Shown in pieces: positions 18,201 through 27,740 of a stretch of 64,000 nucleotides of DNA. Under the pieces are notes generated by a model, which had not been told where the DNA came from, made no database searches, and was given only the letters and a program-made list of their open reading frames with translations. Within the stretch, counting starts at the first letter, position 1. Each line of letters begins with the position of its first letter. Both the position numbers and the translations under genes were made by a program. This DNA comes from Streptomyces sp. CNQ-509 (lineage in GTDB: Bacteria > Actinomycetota > Actinomycetes > Streptomycetales > Streptomycetaceae): NCBI RefSeq assembly GCF_001011035.1, contig NZ_CP011492.1, positions 372,001 through 436,000 of the forward strand, read 5' to 3'.

Positions 18201-19238
18201 CTGGTCGCTGCCTCCCTCGACGTCGATACGGCCGAGCAGCCGGTTCCAGTGCTCCTGCGACGCCGCCTTCACCGCGTCGAAGTCCCAGCCCGGCAGCTCC
18301 GCCTCCAGGTTCTTCCTCGCCCCGGCGACCCCCGTGAAGGACAACGCGACCTTCACCTGCACCCGATCCCCCGCGTCGAGACGGCCGTACCGGACATAGA
18401 AGCCCGCGCCCTCACCCTCGACCTCGCCGACGGCCGCCCCGCCGTCGACCAGTTCACCGTCCGCCCAGCCGTGCAGGGAGTCGAAGGCCCGGTCGAACCG
18501 GATGCTGAAGAAGAGCTTCGTGTGCTTGTTGTCGCTCCGGCCGTAGTAGTAGCCGTCGGTGAGCGTGCCGACCTGCGCCACGTATCCCTCGATCACCCGG
18601 TCGCTCACCCTGGTGACACGGGCGTCCCGCATCTCGGCCTCACCGAGGACGCCGCCGAGGTTGACGACGATCTCGCCCGGACCCGGTTCGTCGTACGTGT
18701 AGCGGTGCAGACCGACCCGATCGGTGCAGGTCAGCTCGGCCGTGATGCCGTACCGGTCCAAGTGCAGCCTGTGGTAACCCGGTTCCGCCACCTCACCGAC
18801 ATCGTGATTCACGTACGACTGCCAGCCGGTGTCACCCTCCAGCTTCGGCACCCCCTCCCCGGACGTCGGCATCACCTGGACTCCGGCGATCTGCCAGCAG
18901 TGCAGATGGCTGAAGCCCTTCACGTGGGACTCGCTCCTGCGGTAACCGGTGCCCCAGACCGAGTGGGTGCTGGTATCGGGGCGCAGCTTGACCAGGCCGA
19001 AGGGGTTGCTCGCCGACTGGAAGAAGAAGAACCGGCCGACGTCTGCCTCCACCCACGGGTCGACCAGGCGTACGTAGTCGCGGGCGGGCCCGGCCGAGGG
19101 CGCATCCCCCGCCACCGCCGCGGCGGCGGTGGCTCCGCGGGCGCCCGCACCCAGGGTGCTCACGGCGAGCAGCCCGCTGGTGGAGGCCAGGAAGCGGCGG
19201 CGGGACGGGGCCGGAGTGGACGGATCGGGCTGCGACAT
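15234..19238 (-). CDS. GH92 alpha-mannosidase-type enzyme, multidomain (copy 1)
   Basis: First gene of the tandem pair, 1,334 residues. Tat signal at residues 12-35 (PSRRRFLASTSG). The GH92 N-terminal domain spans about 48-320. The helical catalytic domain holds EASSWQATW near 737, YGNQPG near 796 and HDEDQGQM near 842. The F5/8C-like carbohydrate-binding insert covers about 560-684. Two Ig/NEW3-like modules (about 965-1140) and a PL4-domain-III-like sandwich (about 1177-1334) complete it. It differs from copy 2 mainly between 17600-17780 and 18060-18110 (surface loops) and in the Ig modules, so the two may prefer different linkages. Expression is probably controlled by the divergent LacI gene at 19862. 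Confidence 0.87.
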   Translation of the reverse strand: MSQPDPSTPAPSRRRFLASTSGLLAVSTLGAGARGATAAAAVAGDAPSAGPARDYVRLVDPWVEADVGRFFFFQSASNPFGLVKLRPDTSTHSVWGTGYRRSESHVKGFSHLHCWQIAGVQVMPTSGEGVPKLEGDTGWQSYVNHDVGEVAEPGYHRLHLDRYGITAELTCTDRVGLHRYTYDEPGPGEIVVNLGGVLGEAEMRDARVTRVSDRVIEGYVAQVGTLTDGYYYGRSDNKHTKLFFSIRFDRAFDSLHGWADGELVDGGAAVGEVEGEGAGFYVRYGRLDAGDRVQVKVALSFTGVAGARKNLEAELPGWDFDAVKAASQEHWNRLLGRIDVEGGSDQQQVKFYTDLFHVLCGRSVISDADGTYLDDTWSRGRIGRLPVDRSGRPRFAMYNYDALWLTQWNLNTLLGLAYPEIYSSMVKSQLRMYEDGGLLPRGPVAGNYSFVMTSSPATSFISGAWNKGIRDFDIDLAYEAMLDAHSLGGLFDKAPYEYATWGENQGGGRAYLDIGYVPHDLHTGWRSRGAGETVEYAFQDWTLGQLARRLGKSGLNVAQFAEVSVSSEVNDSTQAGVRAVDGRPPRSSVTGPGHAGWVSTERKPWIRLDWAEKKRVRKVVLSDRIEGDSRVNSGVLWFSDGSSVKVSGIPAGGRKAVEFRPRRVSWVRFEATGGTGENVGLDEFEAWDDTDAGAFLIERSGSWRNLFDRSTGFVRPRDANGRWKDPFDPLSPDDFVEASSWQATWYASYDVLGLANRLGGRTAYADKLNGAFERSEEAEFTGAGQNGDEDAYVNYGNQPGLQMAHLFNYVGHPWLSQYWVRKVKEITYGGTTTTKGYGGHDEDQGQMGSMSALMAMGLFEVTGASLSRPVYDITSPVFDAVTIRLHPDYYAGGRFRIVTHDNSAEHMYIQRATLNGRRQDNAWFHHDRLAAGGTLELWMGPEPNKDWGVAELPPSKSPEAPAVLYTTRDTVRVDAGESGTVTLAARNLTNRPVKATWRAHAPAGITLQPESGSLTAPADDAGEHDLTLRVADGTAAGLHRVVITGRAADGTELPDALTYVHVAPALSIETEPAELHLLESAPVTFQVRFTGHDDQDLGADVSLRTPEGWRVEPETRAVQVAAGKSATTTFTVTPPQGAAGPQTLTLLAEGGWGSAGHQPSATVHRAVARLGDADLATGEFALAPNRYGDYPAAFPDDVDFTIGSSDPATAWSYIHPGPSDAWAGAKPHTFTLRFDLDEPPAADLALTAWLVDTQQSGPSLRVALNDGPATTVNLPGGGGDGFHWGDGTGGAIRPATLDVTLPAARLRAGRNTVTLTNTAGSWIVYDAVAIRETS
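16389..16719. repeat. 331-bp near-identical tract shared by the GH92 paralogues (copy in gene 1)
   Basis: Partner of 12361-12691, offset 4,028 bp; differences occur only at the bases aligned with about 12439 and 12664. Confidence 0.85.
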
Positions 19239-19452
19239 GTCTCTGCCTTGTCTTTGATTGCGGAGCTACGGAACCGTCCGGTGCCGTGCGCCTGCGGCGT
19301 CGATGATCCTGGTGGTGCCGGTGCTCCAGCGCCTCTGGCAGTCCGGCCGGCTCGGGGCCCGGCACGGAGCATCGCCGGAGAGCGGACTGCGAGCACGTTT
19401 CCGGGGCCGAAGGGCCCGGCGCGCCGGTCCTTCAAGTGACGGAGCTCTGGGT

Positions 19453-19469
19453 GAGTTATCGTTACCATG
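19453..19469. promoter_or_regulatory. LacI-type half-operator, copy 1
   Basis: GAGTTATCGTTACCATG, centred on CG. The right half GTTACCAT is repeated at 19651-19658. About 215 bases upstream of the first GH92 gene. Confidence 0.4.
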
Positions 19470-19644
19470 CGGCAGTGCGGTTGGAACGTAAGGGCCGGAT
19501 GCGCCGGCGTCAAGGGGGTACGCTCCTCCTGGTTGAGCCGCACTCGCCTGACCTGGCATGCAAGAAGATCGATGCGCCGCACCCGCCGAACTCCCCGCCG
19601 CCGAGCGCGTTTCAACGGTGCGCCGGCATCGCGCTCAGCACGAA

Positions 19645-19660
19645 GATAGCGTTACCATCG
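19645..19660. promoter_or_regulatory. LacI-type half-operator, copy 2
   Basis: GATAGCGTTACCATCG shares TA-x-CGTTACCAT with the copy 190 bp away. Two sites in one divergent region would suit looping or dual control by the adjacent LacI protein. Confidence 0.4.
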
Positions 19661-19861
19661 CCCTGTCGAACCCAGATCGATACGCTTCCTCACACGTTCC
19701 GTGCTCCCGGCGTCGCTCTCCGGCCTCAGTCCATGGGGGTTCGGTGCTAGCGTGGTGCTGCCCGGCAGGTCGACGGCAGGATCGCGGAATCTCCTCGTCC
19801 GTCGTCGTGCGGCGGGCCGGGCGCGGGGGCGCCTCGACGTGACACAGCGGGGGAGAAGACG

Positions 19862-20893
19862 GTGACCGAGGATTCTCCATCTCGTCGCCCTCCGACGATG
19901 CGGGACGTGGCCGAGCACGCGTCGGTGAGTCCCATGACGGTGTCCCGCGTGCTGCACGACGACCCCGGGGTGAGCAAGGCGACCCGGGCGCGCGTGCTCG
20001 CCGCCGTCGACTCCCTCGGCTACCGGCGCAACGAGGTCGCCCGCAACCTCCGGCTGGGGCGGACCAGCGGGCTGATCGGCCTCGTGGTCACGAACCTCGC
20101 GAACCCCTTCTACTCCCAGTTCGCCCTGGGCGTGGAGTCGGGCGTCAGCCGGCAGGGCCTGAAGGTCGTCCTCACGAACACGGACGAGGACGTCGAACGC
20201 GAGCGGCGGCTCGTGGAGGAGCTGACGGCCCGCCGCGTCGACGGCATGATCGTCGTGCCCGCCGGCAACGACCACTCCCACCTCGCCGCGCAGCCGGGCT
20301 CGGTGCCCATCGTCCTGGGTGCCCGCCCCCCGTCCGGCGTGCCGCTGGACTGCGTGCTGGTGGACGACTTCGGCGGCGCCCGCGAGGCGACGGCCGGCCT
20401 CCTGGCAGCCGGCCACACCCGGCTCGGCTTCCTGGGCCTGCCCCCGTCCGTCTGGACCAGTTCCGAGCGGTTCCGCGGCTTCTGTGTCGCGCTGGAGGAG
20501 GCGGGCGTCGCGCTGGACGAGCGGTACGTGCGGCTGCGGCAGCGCACCATCCCGGCCGCCGAGGCCGCCGCCCGGGAACTGCTCGAACTCCCCCGGCCCC
20601 CGACGGCGCTCTTCTGCGCCAACAGCCGCAACACCCTCGGCGCCTTCCGCGCCACGAGCCGTCTCGGGCGCCCCGTCAGCCTGGCCGGTTTCGACGACTT
20701 CGAGCTGGCCGACGTGCTCGGGGTGCCGCTGATCGTGGCGTACGACCCGCGCGAACTCGGCCGGCGGGCGGCGGAACTGCTGCTGCGCCGCATGAACGAG
20801 TCCGATGCCGATCCGGACGACGCGGCACCGCTGCGTATCGTCGTTCCCACGAAGGTCGTGCGCTACGGCGACCCCGGTTCCGGCCAGCACTGA
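19862..20893 (+). CDS. LacI-family regulator of the GH92 operon
   Basis: A 343-residue repressor, GTG start with GGGGGAGAAG just upstream. The helix-turn-helix is TMRDVAEHASVSPMTVSRVL at residues 12-31, the hinge is near 60, and a sugar-binding effector domain follows (NLANPFYSQF near 80, GFDDFELADV near 280). It diverges from the two GH92 genes across a 623-bp region with two related operator-like sites, so mannose-linked oligosaccharide induction is a reasonable inference. The effector is not shown by sequence. Confidence 0.9.
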   Translation: MTEDSPSRRPPTMRDVAEHASVSPMTVSRVLHDDPGVSKATRARVLAAVDSLGYRRNEVARNLRLGRTSGLIGLVVTNLANPFYSQFALGVESGVSRQGLKVVLTNTDEDVERERRLVEELTARRVDGMIVVPAGNDHSHLAAQPGSVPIVLGARPPSGVPLDCVLVDDFGGAREATAGLLAAGHTRLGFLGLPPSVWTSSERFRGFCVALEEAGVALDERYVRLRQRTIPAAEAAARELLELPRPPTALFCANSRNTLGAFRATSRLGRPVSLAGFDDFELADVLGVPLIVAYDPRELGRRAAELLLRRMNESDADPDDAAPLRIVVPTKVVRYGDPGSGQH

Positions 20894-20919
20894 GGCGCTT
20901 CGCATTCCACCGCGATTTC

Positions 20920-21144
20920 CGTCAATGGCGGCGGCGAGGCGTGCACGATCCTGCCGCGCCCGGTGGTCGCGGACCACGACCCGCGCCGGCTCGGCGTGCG
21001 GCACATCGTGGCCCTGGCGCTCCGCCGGCACGTCGCCGTGCTCACCGCCACGGACCGCTACGAGCCGCTGCCGCCGACCGCTGGCCGGGCATCCGGCTGG
21101 CGGCACCCCCCGCCGCCGCGGACTTGCGGCAGGAGGTGCCGTAG
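20920..21144 (+). pseudogene. Possible C-terminal remnant of an unrecognised protein
   Basis: In one frame the DNA reads like real protein (PRPVVADHDPRRLGVRHIVA, then TATDRYEPLPPT). A single frame change near 21080 then continues sensibly as RWPGIRLAAPPAAADLRQ to a stop at 21144. No start codon or ribosome-binding site fits, and I do not recognise the family. The most economical reading is the tail of a gene whose front has been lost, now carrying a frameshift, between the LacI gene and the acyl-CoA ligase. Confidence 0.35.
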
Positions 21145-21168
21145 CAGAGCGCCGGGCCCGGCCGGCGC

Positions 21169-22791
<1,623 letters not shown>

Positions 22792-22800
22792 GTTGACCGG

Positions 22801-22817
22801 GGTCCGGGACCCGGACC
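22801..22817. promoter_or_regulatory. 17-bp palindrome before the acyl-CoA ligase gene
   Basis: GGTCCGGGACCCGGACC, 8-bp arms around a single A, ten bases upstream of the ligase start and within the 157-bp divergent region shared with the importer. A regulator bound here would block translation-proximal transcription of the ligase gene; the adjacent PucR-type protein is one candidate. Confidence 0.45.
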
Positions 22818-22948
22818 ACGGAGGAAGACCACACTCCGGACCGCCTTCTTGTGGAGACCTTCTCTGTAGTCGCGCGTGCCGTCCGCTTCTACGTTCTCCC
22901 CGACGCCGACGCCCTGTCGGCACTCACCCCGCGGCATCCGAGGTCGGC

Positions 22949-23743
22949 ATGACGAGCACGACGAGAACGACGAGCGGTGACACCACCGCGCTCCCGCGCG
23001 CCATCCTGTCCACCCGTGGCCTGACGAAGGCGTTCCAGGGCTTCCGCGCCGTCGACGGCGTGGACCTGGACGTCGCGGAAGGCACCGTCCACGCCCTTGT
23101 CGGCCCCAACGGGGCTGGGAAGACCACCCTGTTCAACCTGCTGACCGGCTTCCTGCCGCCGTCTGCGGGGCGGATCGAGCTGGCGGGGCAGGACATCACC
23201 GGGCTGCCGCCGGAGCGGGTGGCGCGTCTCGGTGTGGCCCGCTCCTTCCAGGTCACCAGCCTCTTCCCCGGCGTGACGGCACGCGCGCATCTGGAACTCG
23301 CGCTGCAGGCGGGCACGGACCTGGGACGCCGGTTCTGGCGGTCGGACAAGCTGCTGGCCCGGTTCACCGAGCGGGCGCGGGAACTGCTGGACCAGGTGGG
23401 CCTGGCCGAGCGGGCCGAGTCGCCGGCGGGCAGCCTGCCGTACGGGCAGAAGCGGGCGCTGGAACTGGCGCTCGCCCTCGCCCTCGACCCCCGGGTGCTC
23501 CTGCTCGACGAGCCCACGGCCGGCATGGGTCTCGAGGACGTGGACCGCACCGTCGCGCTGGTGGACCGTATCCGTGCCGGCCGCACGGTGGTGCTGGTCG
23601 AGCACAACATGAGCGTCGTCGGCTCGCTGGCCGACACCGTCACGGTGCTGCAGCACGGCCGGGTGCTCGTCGAGGGCGCGTACCGGACCGTCCGTTCCGA
23701 CCCGCGGGTCGTCGAGGCGTACCTGGGGGCCGGCGTTGCTTGA
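22949..23743 (+). CDS. ABC importer ATPase, LivG/BraG type
   Basis: First ATPase of a branched-chain amino acid-type (HAAT) importer, 264 residues. Walker A GPNGAGKTT near 53, an LPYGQKRALE signature, Walker B VLLLDEPTAGM and the H-loop LVEHNM are present. ATG 22949 has GAGG seven bases upstream. The DEPTAGM form with Met after Gly is characteristic of the LivG rather than the LivF subtype. It overlaps the next ATPase gene by eight bases. This is the first gene of the six-gene operon. Confidence 0.92.
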   Translation: MTSTTRTTSGDTTALPRAILSTRGLTKAFQGFRAVDGVDLDVAEGTVHALVGPNGAGKTTLFNLLTGFLPPSAGRIELAGQDITGLPPERVARLGVARSFQVTSLFPGVTARAHLELALQAGTDLGRRFWRSDKLLARFTERARELLDQVGLAERAESPAGSLPYGQKRALELALALALDPRVLLLDEPTAGMGLEDVDRTVALVDRIRAGRTVVLVEHNMSVVGSLADTVTVLQHGRVLVEGAYRTVRSDPRVVEAYLGAGVA

Positions 23744-24428
23744 GGTGCAGGGCGTGACCGCCCACTACGACGAGGCCGAGGTGCTGCGCGAGGTGTCGCT
23801 GACCGTCGGCGCCGGCGAGGTCGTGACCCTCGTGGGCCGCAACGGAGCGGGGAAGACCACACTCCTGCGCTGTGTGATGGGCCTGCACAGGCGCACCACC
23901 GGGACGATCCGCCTGGCGGGCCGGGACCTGGGTGCGGTGCCGCCGCACCGCAGGGCCCGCCGGGGCCTCGGCTACGTCCCGGACGACCGCGGCATCTACG
24001 CGGGTCTCAGCGTGGAGGAGAACCTCACCCTGCCGCCGGCGAAGGCGGATTCGGCCTGGCCGCTGGCGCGCGTGTACGAGGAGTTCCCGGCGCTCGCCGA
24101 GCGCCGCCGCAGTGCGGGCGGCAAGCTCTCCGGCGGCGAGCAGCAGATGCTCGCCCTCGCCCGGGTGCTCCGCACCGGCGCCGGGGTGCTGCTCTGCGAC
24201 GAGCCGACCGAGGGGCTGGCGCCGATCGTCGTCGAGCGCATCGGCGAGATCCTGCGCGAGGCCAAGCGGCACGGCACCGCGGTGCTGCTGGTGGAGCAGA
24301 ACCTGCGCTTCGCCACCACCGTCGCCGACCGCCACTACCTGCTCGACCGCGGCCGGATCGCCGAGTCGCTGGCCAACGACGACGTGCGCGAGCGCGAACA
24401 CGAACTCCTGGGCTACCTGGGCCTGTAG
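23736..24428 (+). CDS. ABC importer ATPase, LivF type
   Basis: Second ATPase of the importer, 230 residues. The TTG start at 23736 lies inside the end of the LivG gene and gives MLEVQGVTAHYDEAEVLR, the usual LivF opening. GRNGAGKTT near 36, the signature LSGGEQQMLALAR, LLCDEPTEGLAP and LLVEQN are intact; DEPTEGL marks the LivF subtype. The tight overlap implies coupled synthesis and a LivG/LivF heterodimer. A GTG nine bases later is a possible alternative start. Confidence 0.92.
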   Translation: MLEVQGVTAHYDEAEVLREVSLTVGAGEVVTLVGRNGAGKTTLLRCVMGLHRRTTGTIRLAGRDLGAVPPHRRARRGLGYVPDDRGIYAGLSVEENLTLPPAKADSAWPLARVYEEFPALAERRRSAGGKLSGGEQQMLALARVLRTGAGVLLCDEPTEGLAPIVVERIGEILREAKRHGTAVLLVEQNLRFATTVADRHYLLDRGRIAESLANDDVREREHELLGYLGL

Positions 24429-24481
24429 CCCGGCCATCGCAAGGGCCCTCACGGCAACGTCGACCACTTCAAGGAGGAAGC

Positions 24482-25738
24482 ATGGGACACCCATGGTCGA
24501 AAGCCGCGGTCGCCACGGCCACGGTGGTGGCGGGATCGCTGCTGGCGGGTTGCGGCGGCGGCGGACCGGGGTCCGGCGGCGGGAAGATCAGCGACGGCGG
24601 GATCACCCTCGGCGTGCTCACCGACCTCTCCGGCGTGTACGCCGAGCTGGCCGGCGAGGACGCGGTCACGGCGGTGGAGATGGCCGTGGCGGACTTCGAG
24701 AAGAAGCACGGCGGCGACGCGGTCACCGACGACATCGAGGTCATCTCGGCGGACCACCAGAACAAGCCGGACGTCGCCAACACCCAGGCGCGGGACATGT
24801 ACGACCGCGAGAAGGCCGACGCCGTCTTCGACGTGCCGACGTCGTCGGCTGCGCTCGCCGTGGCGAACGTCGCCGCGCAGTCGAAGAAGCTCTACTTCAA
24901 CATCGGCGCCGCGACCACGGAGCTGGCCGGCGAGTCCTGCAACCCGTACACGTACGCCTGGGCCTACGACACCTACATGCTGGCCAACGGGACCGGCACC
25001 GAGGTGACGAAGCAGGGCGGCGAGAGCTGGTATCTCATCTATCCGGACTACGCCTTCGGCCAGGACATGGAGAAGGAGTTCAGCACCGCCATCGAGGAGG
25101 CCGGCGGTGAGGTGGTGGGCAAGGACCCGACCCCGTTCCCCAACGACAACTTCTCCACGTTCCTGCTCAAGGCGTCCGCGAAGAAGCCGGCCCCGGACGT
25201 GCTCGGCACGCTCCAGGCGGGCGGCGACCTGGTCAACGTCGTCAAGCAGTACCAGCAGTTCAAACTGAAGGACAAGGACATCCAGCTCGCCATCGGCCTG
25301 ATGTTCGACACCGACATCAAGGCGATCGGGCAGGACAAGCTCGCCGGGACGATGTTCACCTCCCCCTGGTTCTGGAACGTCGACGAGGAGTCGAGGAAGT
25401 GGGCCGAGCGGTTCAGGGAGAAGGCGGGCACGTGGCCGACGTTCGACCACGCCGCCAACTACTCCGCCGCCACGCACTACCTCGAAGCCGTGCAGCGGGC
25501 CGGGACCGATGACGCGGACGAGGTCAACAAGGAGCTGGAGGGCATGAAGTTCGACGACTTCTTCGCCCGCAACGCCGAGGTGCGCGCGGCCGACCACCGT
25601 GTCGTGCACGACGCGTACCTGGCCCGGGTGAAGGACCCCGCCGACAGCGAGACCGAGGGCGACTTCACCGAGAAGGTGGAGACCATCCCCGCCGCCGAGG
25701 CGTTCGGCCCGGTCTCACCCGACTGCTCGATGAACTGA
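24482..25738 (+). CDS. Branched-chain-type substrate-binding lipoprotein
   Basis: A 418-residue LivK-like (Peripla_BP_6) binding protein. The signal peptide ends in LLAGC (Cys22) and a Gly-rich tether follows. ITLGVLTDLSGVYAELAG near 40 and an internal YPDYAFGQDMEKEF near 185 are family hallmarks. It has the strongest ribosome-binding site of the operon, AAGGAGGA. A GC hairpin follows it, which would favour excess binding protein over permeases. Family members bind amino acids, amides, urea or aromatic and aliphatic acids; the adjacent acyl-CoA ligase favours a carboxylate. Confidence 0.92.
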   Translation: MGHPWSKAAVATATVVAGSLLAGCGGGGPGSGGGKISDGGITLGVLTDLSGVYAELAGEDAVTAVEMAVADFEKKHGGDAVTDDIEVISADHQNKPDVANTQARDMYDREKADAVFDVPTSSAALAVANVAAQSKKLYFNIGAATTELAGESCNPYTYAWAYDTYMLANGTGTEVTKQGGESWYLIYPDYAFGQDMEKEFSTAIEEAGGEVVGKDPTPFPNDNFSTFLLKASAKKPAPDVLGTLQAGGDLVNVVKQYQQFKLKDKDIQLAIGLMFDTDIKAIGQDKLAGTMFTSPWFWNVDEESRKWAERFREKAGTWPTFDHAANYSAATHYLEAVQRAGTDDADEVNKELEGMKFDDFFARNAEVRAADHRVVHDAYLARVKDPADSETEGDFTEKVETIPAAEAFGPVSPDCSMN

Positions 25739-25752
25739 CCGGCGCACCCACG

Positions 25753-25787
25753 GCCGCGGCCCGCGGAACTCCAGCCCGGGCCGCGGC
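25753..25787 (+). terminator. Intra-operon hairpin after the binding-protein gene
   Basis: Perfect 11-bp arms (GCCGCGGCCCG and CGGGCCGCGGC) around a 13-base loop, 14 bases after the binding-protein stop and before the permease gene. A partial terminator or 3' stabiliser would explain unequal expression within the operon. Confidence 0.5.
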
Positions 25788-25804
25788 GGACGGACGGGAC
25801 CACG

Positions 25805-26674
25805 ATGACCTCCTTCCTGCAACAGGCGTTCAACGGCCTGGTCTCCGGCGGCTTCTACGCGCTGCTCGCCCTCGGCCTCGCCGTCATCTTCGGCATGCTC
25901 CACGTCGTCAACTTCGCGCACGGCGCCGTCTACATGCTCGGCGCGTTCGGCGCGGTGGCCCTGCAGGACTCCGCGGGTCTCGGGTTCTGGTGGGCGCTGC
26001 TGCTGGTGCCGCTCGCCGCCGCGCTGGCCGGCATGCTGCTGGAGCGGCTGCTCATCCACCGGCTCGCCGCCCTCGACCCGCTCTACAACTTCCTGCTCAC
26101 CTTCGGCATCGCGCTGGTCTGCCAGGACCTGCTGCGCATGAAGTACGGCGCCCAGTCCACCCCGTACGACGAGGGCCCTTTCCCGGGCACCCTCGACCTC
26201 GGGCTCTTCGACTACCCCGCGTACCAGGTCTTCGTCCTCGGCGCCGCGGCCGTCGTCTGCCTGGCCGTCTGGCTGCTGCTGACCCGCACCCGCGTCGGCA
26301 CGGTGGTGCGCGCCGCCACCGAACGGCCGGAGCTGACCCGGGCGCTGGGCATCGACACCGCCCGCTGGGTCATGCCCGTGTTCGGCTTCGGCGTCGCGCT
26401 CGCCGCGCTGGCAGGCGTGCTCGCCGCGCCGATGCGCGCGGTCAACTCGGGCATGGGCGCTGACCTGATCATCGTGGTCTTCGCCGTCGTCGTCATCGGC
26501 GGCCTCGGCTCCATCCCCGGCGCGGTGTTCGCCGGCTTCGCCATCGGGATGCTCCAGGCCCTCGGCAACCTCTACGTCCCCGTCCTCTCGCAGACGTCGG
26601 TCTTCCTGCTGATGGCCGTGGTGCTGCTGGTCCGGCCGGCCGGACTCTTCGGCAAGGAGGAACACGCCCTATGA
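25805..26674 (+). CDS. ABC importer permease, LivH type
   Basis: Hydrophobic permease of 289 residues. The opening FLQQAFNGLVSGGFYALLAL and the GRAxxxxxE-like loop AATERPELTRALGID near 170 are LivH features. It has about eight membrane segments. Its stop overlaps the LivM start by four bases (ATGA). Forms the channel with LivM. Confidence 0.92.
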   Translation: MTSFLQQAFNGLVSGGFYALLALGLAVIFGMLHVVNFAHGAVYMLGAFGAVALQDSAGLGFWWALLLVPLAAALAGMLLERLLIHRLAALDPLYNFLLTFGIALVCQDLLRMKYGAQSTPYDEGPFPGTLDLGLFDYPAYQVFVLGAAAVVCLAVWLLLTRTRVGTVVRAATERPELTRALGIDTARWVMPVFGFGVALAALAGVLAAPMRAVNSGMGADLIIVVFAVVVIGGLGSIPGAVFAGFAIGMLQALGNLYVPVLSQTSVFLLMAVVLLVRPAGLFGKEEHAL

Positions 26675-27726
26675 TCCTCGCCCTGCTCGACCGGCTCGGC
26701 GCCAGGCGCGCCTGGCTGCGCTGGGGGCTGCTGGCCGCCGGCCTCGTCTCCGTCCTCGGACTGCCGTGGGTCCTCTATCCCCCGGTGGCCGCCGACATCC
26801 TCTGCTGGGGGCTGTTCGCCGTCGCCTTCGACCTGCTGCTGGGGCACGCCGGGCTGCTGTCCTTCGGACACGCCGCGTTCTGGGGCACCTCGGCGTACAC
26901 CACCGGGCTCATCGCCATCCACGCCGGCGTGCCGTTCCCGCTGGCGGTGGCCGGCGGCGCGGTGGCCGCCGCCGTCGTCGCCGTGCCCATCGGGCTGCTC
27001 GCGGTCCGCCGCAGCGGCATCTACTTCGCCATGGTCACCCTCGCCTTCGCGCAGATGATCTACTTCATCGCCAACCAGTGGGGTGACCTCACGGGCGGCG
27101 AGAACGGGCTGCAGGGCATCCCGCGCGAACTGCCGGGCCTCGACCTGTCGGACTCCTTCGTCTACTACTACGCGGCGCTGCCCCTGGTCCTCGCCGGCCT
27201 GGCTGCCGCCTGGCGCATCGTGCACTCGCCGTTCGGCCGCGTCGTCGCCGCGGTACGGGACAACCCGGCCCGCGCCCGGGCGCTCGGCTACTCCGTCGAC
27301 CGCTACAAGGTGGTCGTCTTCACCGTCTCCGCGTTCCTCTCCGGGCTCGCCGGCGGGCTGTACGCCGTCAACCACGGGTTCGCCTCGCTCCAGGAGGTGT
27401 ACTGGACGACCTCGGGGAAGGTGGTCGTCATGACGGTGCTCGGCGGCATCGGCACCCTGTGGGGCAGCCTGCTGGGGGCGGCGGCCGTCGTACGGCTGGA
27501 GGACTGGCTGTCGACGTCCGGGTTCGACGAGGTCGGGATCGTCACCGGCAGCCTGTTCATCCTCGTCGTCCTCCTCTTCCGCCGCGGCATCTGGGGCACC
27601 GTGTCGCATCTGCTCCAGCCCCGCGGCGACACCGCGAGCATGCAGTCCGCCGACTCCGGGAACGGTACGGTGCGTGACCCCGCCGCCGGCGACCGGCCGG
27701 AGCGCTCCCTGGTAAGGGAGCCGTGA
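26671..27726 (+). CDS. ABC importer permease, LivM type
   Basis: Partner permease of 351 residues, with ATG overlapping the LivH stop. SFGHAAFWGTSAYTTGLI near 65 and AVRDNPARARALGYSVDRYK near 195 identify the LivM subfamily. The last 45 residues are polar and cytoplasmic. It precedes the PucR-type regulator by 14 bases. Confidence 0.92.
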   Translation: MILALLDRLGARRAWLRWGLLAAGLVSVLGLPWVLYPPVAADILCWGLFAVAFDLLLGHAGLLSFGHAAFWGTSAYTTGLIAIHAGVPFPLAVAGGAVAAAVVAVPIGLLAVRRSGIYFAMVTLAFAQMIYFIANQWGDLTGGENGLQGIPRELPGLDLSDSFVYYYAALPLVLAGLAAAWRIVHSPFGRVVAAVRDNPARARALGYSVDRYKVVVFTVSAFLSGLAGGLYAVNHGFASLQEVYWTTSGKVVVMTVLGGIGTLWGSLLGAAAVVRLEDWLSTSGFDEVGIVTGSLFILVVLLFRRGIWGTVSHLLQPRGDTASMQSADSGNGTVRDPAAGDRPERSLVREP

Positions 27727-27740
27727 GGGAGGAGGCAGCG

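Larger units (their letters stand above)
19239..19861. other. 623-bp divergent promoter region between GH92 operon and LacI gene
   Basis: No protein-like frame is convincing here. The region separates the minus-strand GH92 operon from the plus-strand LacI gene. It contains two copies of CGTTACCAT, annotated separately, and near 19748-19753 a TAGCGT that could be the -10 box of the LacI promoter. GGGGGAGAAG (19849-19858) is the ribosome-binding site of the LacI gene. Confidence 0.6.

Noticed and set aside
11200..19238. GH92 tandem repeats considered as a mobile or composite element
   Set aside because: No transposase, terminal repeats or target duplication; a simple gene duplication with conversion explains it.
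16461..19439. A 992-codon plus-strand frame opposite the GH92 gene
   Set aside because: Mirror frame of GH92 codons; no start signal and repetitive V/L/P/R/H composition.
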